DNA of 64,000 bases from Nannocystis bainbridge (GTDB taxonomy: Bacteria > Myxococcota_A > Polyangia > Nannocystales > Nannocystaceae): NCBI RefSeq assembly GCF_028368995.1, contig NZ_JAQNDL010000001.1:186001-250000 (forward strand), read 5' to 3'. Of this stretch, positions 33,660 to 42,242 are shown piece by piece. A program made the translations under genes and the position numbers. How positions within the stretch are numbered: position 1 is the stretch's first letter; each line of letters begins with the position of its first letter. The notes below the pieces were generated by a model that was not told the origin of the DNA, searched no databases, and saw nothing but the letters and a program-made list of their open reading frames with translations.

Positions 33660-34994
33660 GTGGCGAGCCTCATCGACCGCGATCGCGCGCACGTCTGGCA
33701 CCCGGCGACGCACTTCGCCGACCTCGACCGCCTGCCGCCGATCGCCGTCGAGCGGGCCCGCGGGTGCTGGCTTTACGAGGCCGGCGGACGGGCGATCCTC
33801 GACGCGATCGCGTCGTGGTGGACGTGCGTGCACGGCCACGGCCACCCGGCGATCGTCGCCGCGGTCCGCGAGCAGGTCGAGCGCCTCGACCACGTGATGT
33901 TCGCCGGCTTCACCCACGAGCCCGCGGTCGCGCTCGCCGAGGCGCTGGTGGCCGCGGCGCCGCCCGGCTACGAGCGGGTGTTCTACGCCGACTGCGGCTC
34001 GGCCGCGATCGAGGTGGCGCTCAAGCTCAGCTTCCAGGCCCGCCAGCAGCGCGGCGAACCCGAGCGCCGCCGCTTCGCCACCCTGCGCAACGGCTACCAC
34101 GGCGAGACCCTCGGCGCGCTGGCCCTCTGCGGCGCCAGCGCTTATCGCGACACGTTCGCGCCGCTGCTGTTCTCGCCGCTCGAGCTGCCGGCCCCGAGCT
34201 TCGCCACGCACGAGCACGCCGACCTGGCGTCCGACCTCGGCCACGACGCGCCCGAGACGGCCGCCGCCGTGGCCGCGCTCGAGGAGCACGCGCACGAGCT
34301 GACGGCGGTGGTGATCGAGCCGCAGGTGCAGTGCGCGGGCCGGATGACGATGACCGGCGCGGGCTTCTACCGCGAGCTGACGCGCGCGGCCCAGCGCCTC
34401 GGGATCCACGTCATCGCCGACGAGATCGCGGTCGGCTTCGGCCGCACGGGTCACATGTTCGCAAGTACATGGTCGGAAGTTCAGCCGGACCTCCTGTGCC
34501 TCAGCAAGGGGCTGGCGGGCATCCTGCCGCTGGCGGCGGTGCTGATCCGCGGCGGCTTCGACGTCGACTTCCGCGGCGCGCCGACCCGCAGCTTCCTCCA
34601 CAGCCACACGTTCACGGCCAACCCGATCGCCTGCGCGGCCGCGATCGCGGGGCTCGAGCTGTTTCGCTCGACCGACCTGCTGGCGCGCCTGCCGGCCCGC
34701 GTCGAGGCGATGGCGGCGCGCCGCCGGGCGGTCGCGGCGGCCTGCCCGGCGGTGGTGGCCCATCGCCAGGCGGGCATGATCGCGGCGCTCGAGGTGGTGC
34801 CGGCGGCCGGCAGCCCGGCGGCGCGCGACGGCCGGATCGGGCTGCTGTTGCGCGAGGCCGCGCTGGCCCAGGGGGTGCTCCTGCGGCCGCTGCACGACAC
34901 GATCTACTGGTTCCCGCCGCTGGTGATCGACGACGACGAGCTCGACCGCCTGGCCGCGGCGACGATCGCGGCCATCCGCGCCGTGGTCGAGTGA
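33660..34994 (+). CDS. bioA: Adenosylmethionine-8-amino-7-oxononanoate aminotransferase
   Basis: This 444-residue PLP enzyme makes diaminopelargonic acid in biotin synthesis. It has the N-terminal DRDRAHVWHPATHFAD, SWWTCVHGHGHPAI, YADCGSAAIEVALKLSFQ, NGYHGETLGALALCG, IEPQVQCAGRM, the cofactor Asp in VIADEIAVGFGRTG and the Schiff-base Lys283 in CLSKGLAGILPL. The start is GTG 33660. No other bio gene is adjacent. Residues about 264-276, right after GFGRTG in the core, are encoded by a palindromic element (34451-34488): the usual TLFA-type sequence reads HMFASTWSEVQ, so the element has not disturbed the conserved spacing. Confidence 0.94.
   Translation: MASLIDRDRAHVWHPATHFADLDRLPPIAVERARGCWLYEAGGRAILDAIASWWTCVHGHGHPAIVAAVREQVERLDHVMFAGFTHEPAVALAEALVAAAPPGYERVFYADCGSAAIEVALKLSFQARQQRGEPERRRFATLRNGYHGETLGALALCGASAYRDTFAPLLFSPLELPAPSFATHEHADLASDLGHDAPETAAAVAALEEHAHELTAVVIEPQVQCAGRMTMTGAGFYRELTRAAQRLGIHVIADEIAVGFGRTGHMFASTWSEVQPDLLCLSKGLAGILPLAAVLIRGGFDVDFRGAPTRSFLHSHTFTANPIACAAAIAGLELFRSTDLLARLPARVEAMAARRRAVAAACPAVVAHRQAGMIAALEVVPAAGSPAARDGRIGLLLREAALAQGVLLRPLHDTIYWFPPLVIDDDELDRLAAATIAAIRAVVE
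34451..34488. repeat. Three-unit palindromic element in the conserved core of bioA
   Basis: TCACATGTTC (34451), GTACATGGTC (34465) and GTTCAGCCGG (34479, weak) have spacers GCAA and GGAA, both GNRA-type loops. Confidence 0.65.
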
Positions 34995-35016
34995 CGCGGC
35001 GGCGCGGGTTGCGGGT

Positions 35017-36309
35017 ATGATCGCGGCGATGCGGGCTCGCGGACTCGTCGGCGCGGCGCTGCTCGTCGCGTGCAACCCGGTGACGCCGCCCGGGCTGGTG
35101 CTCGACGTCGGCCGCACGTGCGAGGACATCGCGCTCGTGGTCGCCGACCCCGACGTGCTGCCGGGCTGGCGGATCCACGCGGCCGCGATCGCGCGCAGCG
35201 GCGGGGCCGCGACCTGGCTGCTGGCCAGCGAGCACCCGGGCGAGCTGGAGCTGCGACGTGTCCCCGAGGACATCCCCGGCGTCGACCTGACGACCGTCGG
35301 CGCGGCGCACGAGTTCACGCTGGTGCGCGGGCCGAGCGAGGGCCAGATCTGGCTGACGCTCGACGGCGGCGACGGGGCCCAGCTGTGGCGCATCGACGAG
35401 GACGAAGCGGCGGTGTCGGTCGGCCCGCCGCTCGGCGACTTTCCCGGCGACGGGTCGACGGAGTGGTTCTACCGCCTGGTGTTCCTCGGCCAGAGCCCGC
35501 ACTTGCTGGCGCTGCCGCGGCAGACGAAGGCCGGCGAGGTGCCCTTGCACATCGCGGCGGTGACCCCGGCGCTGGCGCTCGGCGAGCGCTGGACGTCGTC
35601 GGCGACGGTGACCTGCCCGCCGCTCAGCGAGCTCAACTGCCCGTTGCTGTGGGAAGATCTGCGCGAGCTCGCGGTGCTCGACGTCGCCGAGCCGGGCAGC
35701 GTCGCCGGGGCCGCGCTGCTGATCTCGATCGCCTCGCTGCCCGACGTGGCGCCCGATCCCGAGAGCCCGCCGGCGATGCTGCAGACGCACATCATCAGCC
35801 TGACCTTGCAGCGCGATCCGGCCACCGAGCGACCGGTGGTGACGCGCCGCGATCACGTGGCCTGGTCGACCGACGGGCCGGTGCTGCCCTCCCCCGCGCA
35901 GATCGCCGCCGATCCGCTCGGGATCTACGTGCTCGCGGGGCTCGTCCCCGGGCCGGAGGGATCGAGCGCCGACGCGACGCCCGCGGACTACCTGTTCCGC
36001 GCCGACCTGCTCGGCCCGGACACGACCGACGAGGGCGGCGTGATCGCGCTGCTCAACAAGGATCTTCACTCGCACCTGCTGCAGCTCGGCAGCCGGGTCG
36101 CTCTCGGCCAGCTGCCGAAGCGGCACTGGTACGTCGCGCCGGTCGAGGGCGCGACCGTCGACGAGGACATCGTCGGCACGCTCGAGGTCGGCGAGCACTC
36201 GTCGCTCCTCCGCGCCGGACGCGGTCAGGTCGTCGTGGTCACCGAGTCGGCGCCGAGCCGTCGCGTCCAGATCGGCTGCGCCGACGATGCGCCGGCCGAG
36301 GACCGCTGA
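35017..36309 (+). CDS. Lipoprotein of unknown function
   Basis: This 430-residue predicted lipoprotein has a signal MRARGLVGAALLVAC with a LVAC lipobox (start ATG 35017, or 35029 which trims four residues). The mature chain is rich in beta-type segments with repeated aromatic/Gly turns (QIWLTLDGGDGAQLWRIDED, YRLVFLGQSPHLLALPRQ) and two Cys pairs, suggesting a propeller-like or sandwich fold; no family recognised. It begins 22 bp after bioA on the same strand but is unlikely to be functionally linked. It converges on the PA14 lipoprotein gene across an array. Confidence 0.8.
   Translation: MIAAMRARGLVGAALLVACNPVTPPGLVLDVGRTCEDIALVVADPDVLPGWRIHAAAIARSGGAATWLLASEHPGELELRRVPEDIPGVDLTTVGAAHEFTLVRGPSEGQIWLTLDGGDGAQLWRIDEDEAAVSVGPPLGDFPGDGSTEWFYRLVFLGQSPHLLALPRQTKAGEVPLHIAAVTPALALGERWTSSATVTCPPLSELNCPLLWEDLRELAVLDVAEPGSVAGAALLISIASLPDVAPDPESPPAMLQTHIISLTLQRDPATERPVVTRRDHVAWSTDGPVLPSPAQIAADPLGIYVLAGLVPGPEGSSADATPADYLFRADLLGPDTTDEGGVIALLNKDLHSHLLQLGSRVALGQLPKRHWYVAPVEGATVDEDIVGTLEVGEHSSLLRAGRGQVVVVTESAPSRRVQIGCADDAPAEDR
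35254..35277. repeat. Two-unit palindromic element in lipoprotein gene
   Basis: CGACGTGTCC and GGACATCCCC flank the 4-base spacer CCGA. Confidence 0.55.
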
Positions 36310-36314
36310 ACTGC

Positions 36315-36394
36315 CTCGATGGTCTCGGAGACATGTCCTCTCGAACATGTCCTTCGCTCCAGGTCCCCGGGGACATGCCCCGAGGACCTGCGCG
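36315..36394. repeat. Palindromic array, six units, in a convergent gap
   Basis: Units begin at 36315, 36329, 36343, 36357, 36371 and 36385 (for example AGACATGTCC, GAACATGTCC, GGACATGCCC) in exact 14-base register. The array fills the 95-bp gap between two lipoprotein stop codons; one spacer is TTCG. Confidence 0.92.
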
Positions 36395-36404
36395 GAGCGG
36401 CTGC

Positions 36405-37223
36405 CTACTTGCCGGCCTTGACGCGGGCGTCCGCGCCGTCGGGCTTGTAGAGGCTCTTGAGCGGGATCGCGGACGGGGTGCCGTCCTTGCCCTCGGCCCA
36501 CGAGAGGCCGACCACGATCGGGGCGGCGGTGTGGAACGAGCGCAGCTCGAGCTTGTACTCGCCGGCGTCGAGGCTGACGAGCTCGCAGACCTCGCCGGCC
36601 TCGGTCTTGACGCCGTCGTTGTCGACGATCAGCGTGTCCTCGATGTAGAGCTGGCTGCCGTCGTCGCTCGACGTGCACAGCTTGTACTCGGCGGCGTTGA
36701 CGACGTTGACCGTGCCGGTGAAGCGCAGCGCGACCGGGGCGGCGACGGTCTTCGGCAGGCCGGCGACGGGCGCGGCGGCCGAGGCGTCGAGGCCGTTGGC
36801 GATGAACAGCTTGGACGGCGAGAGACCGGCGAAGTCCGGCAGCTTCTCGGTGGTGGCCGGGATGGTGAAGGCCTCGCCGAGCAGGCCGTTGGGGCTGACG
36901 ACGCGGCCCGGCTTGGGCTTGGCCGGCGCGGGCGTCTCGGGCTCCTCGGCCTTGGGCGGCTTGCTCGCCGCGATGCGCTTGACGACCTTGGGACCGACGG
37001 AGGCGCCGCGCGTGGTGGTGGAGTCGCGGCCCTTGATGGCCGGCTCGCTGCCGTCACCGTCGGCCGGCGTGCTGCTGCCACCGTTGCCGCCGCTGGGCGT
37101 GCCGACGTCGTAGTCCACCTTGCCGGCGTCGGGAGAGTTCGATTGCGGCGCGTTCGCCGAAGAAGAGGCACAACCAGCGAGCAGCCCAAAACTCGCCACC
37201 AGGATCACGGACGTGCGAAGCAT
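36405..37223 (-). CDS. PA14-domain lipoprotein
   Basis: This 272-residue lipoprotein has a signal MLRTSVILVASFGLLAGC (Cys18, LLAGC lipobox) preceded by a GAGG ribosome site. A low-complexity Ser/Gly/Pro/Lys linker (about 20-105) leads to a PA14-type beta-barrel domain (about 112-255): GLLGEAFTIPATTEKLPDF, LRFTGTVNVVNAAEYKLCT, SSDDGSQLYIEDTLIVDNDG and the closing YKLELRSFHTAAPIVVGLSW. PA14 domains bind carbohydrate or occur in adhesins, so a surface glycan-binding role is plausible. It stands alone, with 300 bp of upstream sequence. Confidence 0.88.
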   Translation of the reverse strand: MLRTSVILVASFGLLAGCASSSANAPQSNSPDAGKVDYDVGTPSGGNGGSSTPADGDGSEPAIKGRDSTTTRGASVGPKVVKRIAASKPPKAEEPETPAPAKPKPGRVVSPNGLLGEAFTIPATTEKLPDFAGLSPSKLFIANGLDASAAAPVAGLPKTVAAPVALRFTGTVNVVNAAEYKLCTSSDDGSQLYIEDTLIVDNDGVKTEAGEVCELVSLDAGEYKLELRSFHTAAPIVVGLSWAEGKDGTPSAIPLKSLYKPDGADARVKAGK

Positions 37224-37523
37224 GAAAATCCTCTGGAGGTCAGAACGTGGCGCCTGTGACGACGCCTTCGGCGCAGGGATTCAGGCGGGTATGGGCCCGC
37301 GAGAACGGGGAGTCTGCGCGCCGGGAGTGTACGGCCCTGTATTGATTCGCGGTGGCGAAAACGTTCGGGGTCCGCGCGACCCCAGCGCCGCAGTGCGACC
37401 TGTGAGCCGCATCACTGCTCTCGTGCTCGGCCAGGAGCCCCGGGTCGAGTATCCACAGTCAGCCATGTCCAGGACGGAGGCAGCCGGGCGCGACCGCGCC
37501 GGACAACGCCGCGGAGGCGGCCG
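37224..37523. other. Divergent region between PA14 lipoprotein and rseP
   Basis: 300 bases with an AT-richer patch at about 37338-37362 that could hold promoters for either side; no box pair with correct spacing was convincing. A single repeat unit AGCCATGTCC lies at 37461-37470. No gene seen. Confidence 0.4.
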
Positions 37524-39152
37524 ATGACGCAATTCCTGGCGTTCATCCTCCTGATCGGCCCGCTGATCTTCGTGCATGAGCTCGGCCACCTGCTGGCCGC
37601 GAAGCTGGTCGACGTCAAGGTCGTGCGCTTCTCGCTCGGCTTCGGCCCGGCGCTGGTGCGAGTCCAGCTCGGCGAGACCGAGTATCGGATCGCTCCGATC
37701 CCGCTCGGCGGCTACGTGACGCTGCTCGGCCAGTCACCCGACGAACCACTGGCGCCGCACGAGGCCCACCGGGCGCTGCGCAACCGCCCGCTGTGGGCGC
37801 GTTACCTGGTCCTCGGCGCCGGGCCGCTGTTCAACCTGCTGCTGCCGCTGCTGCTCTACTTCACGTTCTACCTCGGGCACACGGTGATCCCGCCGCCGGT
37901 GATCGGCACCGTGCTCGACGACTCGGCCGCGGCCACCAGCGAGCTGCAGTCCGGCGATCGGATCGTCGCCATCGACGGCACCGACATCCGCTCGTGGGGC
38001 GAGATGCAGGACCACGTGCGAGCGGCGCCCGACCGTGAGGTGAAGCTGCAGATCGAGCGCGACGGGGTCCGCTTCGACCGCTTCGTCACGCCGCGCCGCA
38101 GCGTGGTCAAGAACGCCGTCGACGAGCCCGAGGCCCGCGGCATGCTGGGCGTGTTCCCGTGGGTGTACGCGCCGCAGATCGGCATCGTCGACACCCGCTC
38201 GGCGGCGCACGAGCAGGGCCTGCAGACCGGCGACATCATCACGTCGATCAACGGCGAGCCGATCGCCACGGTCGAGGATCTCGAGCGCGAGCTGACGCGT
38301 CAGGGTACGGCGCTGCTGCGCTTGACGTACCTGCGCGCGGTGCCGGTGCGCAGCGAGTTCGGGACGTACTGGTGGTACGCGTCGCACCACGCGCGGCTGC
38401 TGCCACGTCACGAGGGCGGCGCGACCGGCCTGCTGCCGGCCAACACGTTCGTCCGCACGGTCGCGTCCGGTTCGCCGGCGGCGCGCGCCGGGATCGCACC
38501 CGGCGATCGCGTGCTCGCGGTCGACGATCGCCCGGTCACCCGCTGGGAGACGGTCGCGGTGATGCTCGATCGTCAGGGCACCAAGCCGCTCGACCTGCGC
38601 GTGCAGTCGCCTGGTGAGGCGCCGCGCACGGTCCGCGTCGAGCAGGAGGTCCGCACCCACCGCGGGATCTACAAGCAAGAGCGCAGCTACCTGTTCTTCG
38701 GGGCCGATCCGTACGCCAAGCGCGAGGTGCCGCCGCCCGAGCCGATCCGCGGCCGCGTCACCTACGCCGTGCGCTCGGCGATCGACGAGACGCTGTCGAT
38801 GCTCGGCATGATGTGGACGAGCTTGCGGCAGATGGTGACGCTCGAGCGCGGGGTCGACGAGCTCAGCTCCGTGGTCGGGATCTTCAACGTCGCCGGCACC
38901 GCGGCCGAGCAAGGGCCGGGTCAGTTCCTGCTGCTGATGGCGCTGCTCAGCATCAACCTCGGCTTCGTCAACCTGCTGCCGATCCCGATCCTCGACGGCG
39001 GGCACCTGATGTTCTTCACGCTCGAGGCGCTGCGTCGCCGGCCGCTCGGTCAGCGCGCGCGCGAGGTGGCCAGCGCCGTCGGCCTGGTGATCATCCTGGT
39101 GCTGCTGCTGATCGCCCTGCGCAACGACATCACCCGCTTCTGGATGGACTAG
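37524..39152 (+). CDS. rseP: Site-2 membrane metalloprotease RseP-like, with three PDZ-like domains
   Basis: This 542-residue intramembrane zinc protease cuts anti-sigma factors within the membrane. The active site is HELGH at residues 18-22 in the first helix, and the third ligand lies in the LLPIPILDGGHL motif near the C-terminus. Between them are three PDZ-like modules: VIGTVLDDSAAATSELQSGD, IGIVDTRSAAHEQGLQTGD and VRTVASGSPAARAGIAPGD. E. coli RseP has two, so this protein is about 90 residues longer. Helices are near 5-25, 95-120, 470-495 and 515-535. The stop shares one base with the tsaB start, so the pair is co-translated. Confidence 0.93.
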   Translation: MTQFLAFILLIGPLIFVHELGHLLAAKLVDVKVVRFSLGFGPALVRVQLGETEYRIAPIPLGGYVTLLGQSPDEPLAPHEAHRALRNRPLWARYLVLGAGPLFNLLLPLLLYFTFYLGHTVIPPPVIGTVLDDSAAATSELQSGDRIVAIDGTDIRSWGEMQDHVRAAPDREVKLQIERDGVRFDRFVTPRRSVVKNAVDEPEARGMLGVFPWVYAPQIGIVDTRSAAHEQGLQTGDIITSINGEPIATVEDLERELTRQGTALLRLTYLRAVPVRSEFGTYWWYASHHARLLPRHEGGATGLLPANTFVRTVASGSPAARAGIAPGDRVLAVDDRPVTRWETVAVMLDRQGTKPLDLRVQSPGEAPRTVRVEQEVRTHRGIYKQERSYLFFGADPYAKREVPPPEPIRGRVTYAVRSAIDETLSMLGMMWTSLRQMVTLERGVDELSSVVGIFNVAGTAAEQGPGQFLLLMALLSINLGFVNLLPIPILDGGHLMFFTLEALRRRPLGQRAREVASAVGLVIILVLLLIALRNDITRFWMD

Positions 39153-39889
39153 TGACGACCTGGCTGCTCGCGCTCGACACCTCGACGCCGCGGACAGCGC
39201 TGGCGGTCGGTCACATCGACGCCGCGACCGGCAGCGCGCACGCGGTGGCGGAGGCGACGCATGACGATCGCGGGCGCCCGGCCTCGGCCGAGCTGGCAAC
39301 CCGGATCTCGGCGCTGCTGGCAGCGGCCGGCGTGGCGCCGCGCGAGCTCGGGGCGATCGCCTGCGGCCTCGGGCCCGGGATGTTCACCGGCAGCCGCGTC
39401 GCCCTGGCCACCGCCAAGGGGCTGGCGCTCGGCCTGGGCTGCCCGCTGTTCGGCCTCAGCACGCTGGCGATCGTGGCCGGTGCCGAGCGCGTCCGCGGGT
39501 CGGTCCTGGCCCTGCTCGACGCCCGCCGCGGCGATGTCTACGCGGCCGCGTTTCAGCTCGGCGACGCGGGGCCGGAGCGGCTGAGCGAGGATCGCTGCTG
39601 TCCTTTGGAGCAGGTGCTGGCCGAGCTGCCGCCGGCGTTCGTCGCCGAGGCGCGCGCGGTCGGCCCCGGCGTAGCGGTCGCCTCCGCCCTGCCCTCCGAG
39701 CTGCTCGCGCGCTCGCTGGCGGTCCCCGGCGCCGACGCGCCCGGGCTGTGGGCCGCGGCCGCCCGCGCGGCGCTGCACGAGGCGCCGGTCGACGTCGCCA
39801 CCGTCGACGCGGTCTACCTGCGCGCCAGCTACGCCGAGCTCGGGCTCAACACGCCCAAGCGCCCGCCGTACCGCTCGCCGTTCGTATGA
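39152..39889 (+). CDS. tsaB: tRNA threonylcarbamoyladenosine biosynthesis protein TsaB
   Basis: This 245-residue ASKHA-fold protein is the partner of TsaD in making t6A on tRNAs that read ANN codons. It has LALDTSTPRTALAVG at the start, then ELGAIACGLGPGMFTGSRV, LATAKGLALGLGCPLFGLST and LALLDARRGDVYAA. The start is GTG 39152, overlapping the rseP stop by 1 base. The C-terminal DAVYLRASYAEL matches the family end. A palindromic array follows 7 bp after the stop. Confidence 0.93.
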   Translation: MTTWLLALDTSTPRTALAVGHIDAATGSAHAVAEATHDDRGRPASAELATRISALLAAAGVAPRELGAIACGLGPGMFTGSRVALATAKGLALGLGCPLFGLSTLAIVAGAERVRGSVLALLDARRGDVYAAAFQLGDAGPERLSEDRCCPLEQVLAELPPAFVAEARAVGPGVAVASALPSELLARSLAVPGADAPGLWAAAARAALHEAPVDVATVDAVYLRASYAELGLNTPKRPPYRSPFV

Positions 39890-39895
39890 CCGCAC

Positions 39896-39961
39896 GGACA
39901 TGCTCGATCGAGCATGTCGCTTCGCACATGGTCTCGTGGACATGTCCTCGAGAACATGCGC
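39896..39961. repeat. Palindromic array, five units, in a convergent gap
   Basis: Units occur at 39896, 39910, 39924, 39938 and 39952 in exact register. GGACATGCTC (39896) and GAGCATGTCG (39910) pair at nine of ten positions around GATC, although both depart from consensus. Confidence 0.92.
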
Positions 39962-39985
39962 TGCGTGCGTCGCCCGCCCCGGGCG

Positions 39986-40834
39986 TCAGAACGCCACCGA
40001 CAGCCCGCGGCCGCCGATCGCCAGCGCGGCGGCGGCGCGGCGGCGCTGGTCGCCGATGATGAGCATCGGCAGGCCGGCGGTGAAGGCCGTCGCCCCGGTG
40101 ACGATGCTGAGCGCGGCCGAGGCGTCGCGCTCGCGGCCGGCCATGCCGACGCCGAGGCCGACCACCAGCAGGCCACCGGCCATCAAGGCGACGCCGAGGT
40201 TGGTCCACAGCTTGCCCCGCTTGCCCGAGCGCGGCGGGATGGCGGGCACGTACGGAGTATCGAGCGGGGCGGCGCGGGCCAGGGCGCCTGGCTCGAGGAT
40301 CCGGTCGGAGAAGACATGTCCTTCGGGATAGGCGATGACCGCGCTGAGCGTGACCGAGGCGGGGGCCGGGGCCGCGGGGCCGGTGCACACCGAGCCGGCA
40401 GCGCGCAGGCGGGCGTCGACGCGGACGCGGGCGCCTCGCAGCAGGGCCACGGCCGCGGGCGTGAGCACGCCGGCAGACTCGAGCAGCCGCGCGTGGCGGA
40501 CCAGCCGGAGGTCGGCGGCGCACAGCAGGTCGGTGCGCGAAGGATCGTCGGCCTGGGCCTCGGCGGCCGCCTGCACGCCCTTCTCGAGCGGCTCGTGGGC
40601 GCTGCCGAGGAACCGCTGCGGGGCGGCGCTGCCCGTGAGGCGATCGTGCGCGCGGAAGTAAAACTCGGCGGCGCTGGCGTGGGCCCCCTCGGCGGCGCGC
40701 TCGTCGGCGTAACCGGTGAGGTTGTCGCTCCACAGCACGCTCTCGTGGACTGGGCCCTCGGCCGGCCGCGCCGCGACGGAACTGGCGCTCAGCGCCACCA
40801 CGAGCCCACAGGCGACCGCCCGGACACCGCGCAT
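39986..40834 (-). CDS. Exported protein with C-terminal membrane helices, unknown function
   Basis: This 282-residue protein has a signal peptide (about 1-22, ending VAARP), a helical mature region with Asp/Glu/Ala-rich segments (ADERAAEGAHASAAEFYFRA), two cysteines and, in the last 80 residues, two hydrophobic helices (WTNLGVALMAGGLLVVGLGVG and ALSIVTGATAFTAGLPMLIIG) after a basic PRSGKRGK patch. That basic-patch-then-helix arrangement recalls the two tandem proteins at 2.3-3.9 kb. The start is ATG 40834 (a GTG six bases earlier is possible). Role unknown. Confidence 0.78.
   Translation of the reverse strand: MRGVRAVACGLVVALSASSVAARPAEGPVHESVLWSDNLTGYADERAAEGAHASAAEFYFRAHDRLTGSAAPQRFLGSAHEPLEKGVQAAAEAQADDPSRTDLLCAADLRLVRHARLLESAGVLTPAAVALLRGARVRVDARLRAAGSVCTGPAAPAPASVTLSAVIAYPEGHVFSDRILEPGALARAAPLDTPYVPAIPPRSGKRGKLWTNLGVALMAGGLLVVGLGVGMAGRERDASAALSIVTGATAFTAGLPMLIIGDQRRRAAAALAIGGRGLSVAF
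40312..40335. repeat. Two-unit palindromic element inside the 39986-40834 gene
   Basis: AGACATGTCC and GGATAGGCGA flank TTCG, placing a C(UUCG)G loop on the stem. Confidence 0.6.
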
Positions 40835-40942
40835 GCCCACCAGCCTACCGCCGGTGACGCGAGGGCGCCAGCCGGCGGCGCGTCGCCGCAGGCCGTGACT
40901 GCGCCGGCCGACCGCGCGATGTCGGAGTGACGCCGTCGTCGC

Positions 40943-42178
40943 TCAGCCGCGCAGGTGGGCCAGCAGTTGCTCGACGGTGTTGCGACGCGGATCTTCGAGG
41001 ACCCAGTCGAGCAGATCGACGAGCGTCTTGCCGAGCTTGGGACCGGGCGTAGCCAGCCCCTCGCGCACGAGGTCGTCGCCGCCGATGGCCAGCTCGCCGA
41101 CGGCCAGCGGTGCGCCGCGGATGGCCTCCTCGATCGTCACCGCCTGGGCCCACTCGCTCGCGTGCACGACGGCGGCGTCGGCGGCGTACTTGCGCCCGAG
41201 CTTGGCCAGCGTGCGCCGCAGCAGCAGCGGGTCGTGCGAGCGCGCCAGCGGCTCGAGCGCCGGGTTCGTGAGCGCGAGGACCCGCGCCCGCTCGTCCCGG
41301 CTCGGGCGCAGGTCGTCGATGATCTTCTCGATCGTCCCCCGCTCGCCGCGCAGCGGCCACAGCAGTCGGGCCAGGCGGGTCACCGGGTCGCGCGGCATGC
41401 GGTCCACATGCTCGATCGCCGCGGACTGCTCCTCGAAGCTCAGCGGGGCGAGCACGCGGGCCCAGATGCCGGTCTCGGCCATCGGCAGCAGGCCGAGGAT
41501 CGGGCGCGCGGCCGCCAGCAGCTTGAACAGCTCGACGTGGACGCGCTCGCGGCTGACCTTGTCGAGGACGTCGAGCGCGCCGCCGATCGCCGCGGCGGTG
41601 TCGAGGTCGAGCCTGTACTCGAGGACAGCACACAGCCGGACCGCACGCATGGCCCGGAGGCCGTCCTCCTGGAAGCGTTGGGCCGGGTCGCCGACGGCGC
41701 GGATGACCCCGCGGCCGAGGTCGCCGAGGCCGTCGAAGCAGTCGGTGAAGATCTCGCGGATGGGGTTCCAGGCGAAGGCGTTGATGGTGAAGTCGCGGCG
41801 CGCGAGGTCCTCGCGGAGGTCGCGGAGGAACCGGACCTCGGAGGGGCGCCGGCCGTCGTCGTAGCGGCCCTCGCCGCGGAAGGTCGTGATCTCGGCGAGG
41901 ATCCGGGCGTCGCCGCGGCCGTGGATGACGGTCACCGTGCCGTGCGCGACGCCGGTCGGGATCGTCTTCTTGAACAGCGTCTGGACCTCTTCGGGCGTGG
42001 CGCTGCTGGCGAGGTCCCAGTCGCCGTGAGTGCGGCCGAGGAGCACGTCGCGGACGGCGCCGCCGACCAGCACGGCCTCGTGTCCGGCGTCATGAAGGAT
42101 CTGGGCGATCTCACGGAGCGCGGCAGGGATGGGCGCGGCGCGCAGCAGGGCCGCCGCCTGCGAAGGCGTGGGGGTCAT
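40943..42178 (-). CDS. CCA tRNA nucleotidyltransferase / poly(A) polymerase family protein
   Basis: This 411-residue class II nucleotidyltransferase has the catalytic head GGAVRDVLLGRTHGDWDL (G-x-G and the Asp-Trp-Asp metal pair), LREDLARRDFTINAFAW (ribose selection), the DCFDGLGDLGRGVIRAVGDP flap and RFQEDGLRAMRAVRLCAVLE (base-binding RxxE region). The helical body continues to residue 411, including a possible HD-like remnant (IEHVDRMPRDPVTRLARLLW). The family contains both CCA-adding enzymes and PcnB poly(A) polymerases, which cannot be told apart safely by eye; the length suits a CCA-adding enzyme. The start is ATG 42178, divergent from a small gene. Confidence 0.9.
   Translation of the reverse strand: MTPTPSQAAALLRAAPIPAALREIAQILHDAGHEAVLVGGAVRDVLLGRTHGDWDLASSATPEEVQTLFKKTIPTGVAHGTVTVIHGRGDARILAEITTFRGEGRYDDGRRPSEVRFLRDLREDLARRDFTINAFAWNPIREIFTDCFDGLGDLGRGVIRAVGDPAQRFQEDGLRAMRAVRLCAVLEYRLDLDTAAAIGGALDVLDKVSRERVHVELFKLLAAARPILGLLPMAETGIWARVLAPLSFEEQSAAIEHVDRMPRDPVTRLARLLWPLRGERGTIEKIIDDLRPSRDERARVLALTNPALEPLARSHDPLLLRRTLAKLGRKYAADAAVVHASEWAQAVTIEEAIRGAPLAVGELAIGGDDLVREGLATPGPKLGKTLVDLLDWVLEDPRRNTVEQLLAHLRG
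41610..41633. repeat. Two-unit palindromic element in nucleotidyltransferase gene
   Basis: AGCCTGTACT and GACAGCACAC with spacer CGAG; a weak match found by register only. Confidence 0.4.
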
Positions 42179-42242
42179 GCCACCGACGTTATCACTCACG
42201 CGGCCGGGTTCGCACGCCGGGGTGCTATGGTTGACCGTGGCC

